A stretch of DNA of 64,000 bases. Origin: Entomortierella parvispora. Lineage: Eukaryota > Mortierellomycota > Mortierellomycetes > Mortierellales > Mortierellaceae. Numbering within the stretch: position 1 is the first letter of the stretch; each line of letters opens with the position of its first letter. Positions 63,678-64,000 of this stretch are shown here, one piece after another. The translations under genes were made by a program, and so were the position numbers. A model generated the notes under the pieces. That model had not been told where the DNA came from. It saw only the letters and a list, made by a program, of their open reading frames with translations, and ran no database searches. Location of the stretch: the NCBI GenBank assembly GCA_963573315.1, contig OY752141.1:1488001-1552000 (forward strand), written 5' to 3'.

Positions 63678-64000
63678 CGGAAAAGCGTGTCTTTTCGTCT
63701 TTTCGATAGAGGTTGTGGAGTTGTTACGTTGTATTCTCCTGCGACAGTTGTCAATCACACAAATGAGTAATGGCCTTGATTGTGGACACAGCTCTCCCAT
63801 GTCATCCCTGCATGATAAAATATTACAGCCATTGATACAACTTTCCCTAGTGAGTTCCTGGGCTCTACATGACCAGAAGTTCCTTCTTTGGCGTCTCGCT
63901 GCTGCCTTTTCGTTCGCGTCATTAGAGTTGTTCGTCTAAATATCGCCCCAGAAAACCGAGAGTAAATTTCCAAAAGACCGCTATAGAAATGCGATTTAGG
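63678..64000. other. Region after the phosphatase gene
   Basis: No convincing gene; the short open frames on both strands (63715-63939 and 63755-63973) lack family features. A downstream gene could start beyond the window. Confidence 0.4.

Overview
The window looks like a repeat-rich chromosome segment of a filamentous, probably early-diverging fungus (Mortierella-like is a guess). The evidence is eukaryotic: short introns of about 70-115 bp with GT/AG borders, Ty3/Gypsy retrotransposons including chromodomain types, a PIF/Harbinger DNA transposon, a mitochondrial PPR-type protein, a kinetochore Spc24-like protein and a Siw14-type phosphatase. No rRNA, tRNA, CRISPR or prokaryotic feature was seen.

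Positions 1-55.1 kb are almost entirely nested transposable elements. I use these names. A is a chromodomain Gypsy at 1-~8501, with a complete Harbinger element (151-3803, TSD TTA) inside its gag. B is a Gypsy at ~8502-21264 with 452-bp LTRs, split in its reverse transcriptase by C. C is a family with 1042-bp LTRs: full copy C at 9696-18207 (TSD CCGC); full, intact, reverse copy D at 27741-36252 (TSD CCGT); 5'-truncated copies C' (21265-26505, +) and C''' (36257-38811, -); solo or broken LTRs at 43156, 47029 and 47753. B's 3' LTR lies directly against C' pol, so B itself appears to sit inside C'. E (39106-45155) is a decayed relative of F. F (48292-54963) is a nearly intact Gypsy with 156-bp LTRs, whose 5' LTR is split by a solo B LTR (TSD CTTCC). 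Between C' and D is a 1.2-kb single-copy island (26506-27740) with a divergent coiled-coil/replication-protein-like gene pair. 45.2-47.7 kb is a mosaic of LTR scraps, a gag fragment, a perfect 32-bp palindrome and a GATCGAATC minisatellite.

From 55.17 kb on, the DNA is ordinary genic sequence: a two-exon PPR-type gene (-), a four-exon Spc24-like gene (+), a two-exon secreted 2H-phosphoesterase-like gene (-) and a five-exon Siw14-type phosphatase gene with a 38-residue polyglutamine tract (+). They form two divergent pairs. No shared pathway is evident.

Most interesting: a Harbinger transposon flanked by 496-bp direct repeats that each carry the element's inverted termini; covarying U-loop stem-loops in tandem in the 3' regions of A, E and F, plus covarying hairpins in their LTRs; two independently inserted C-family copies with the same inactivating frameshift; and the Rep-like island gene.
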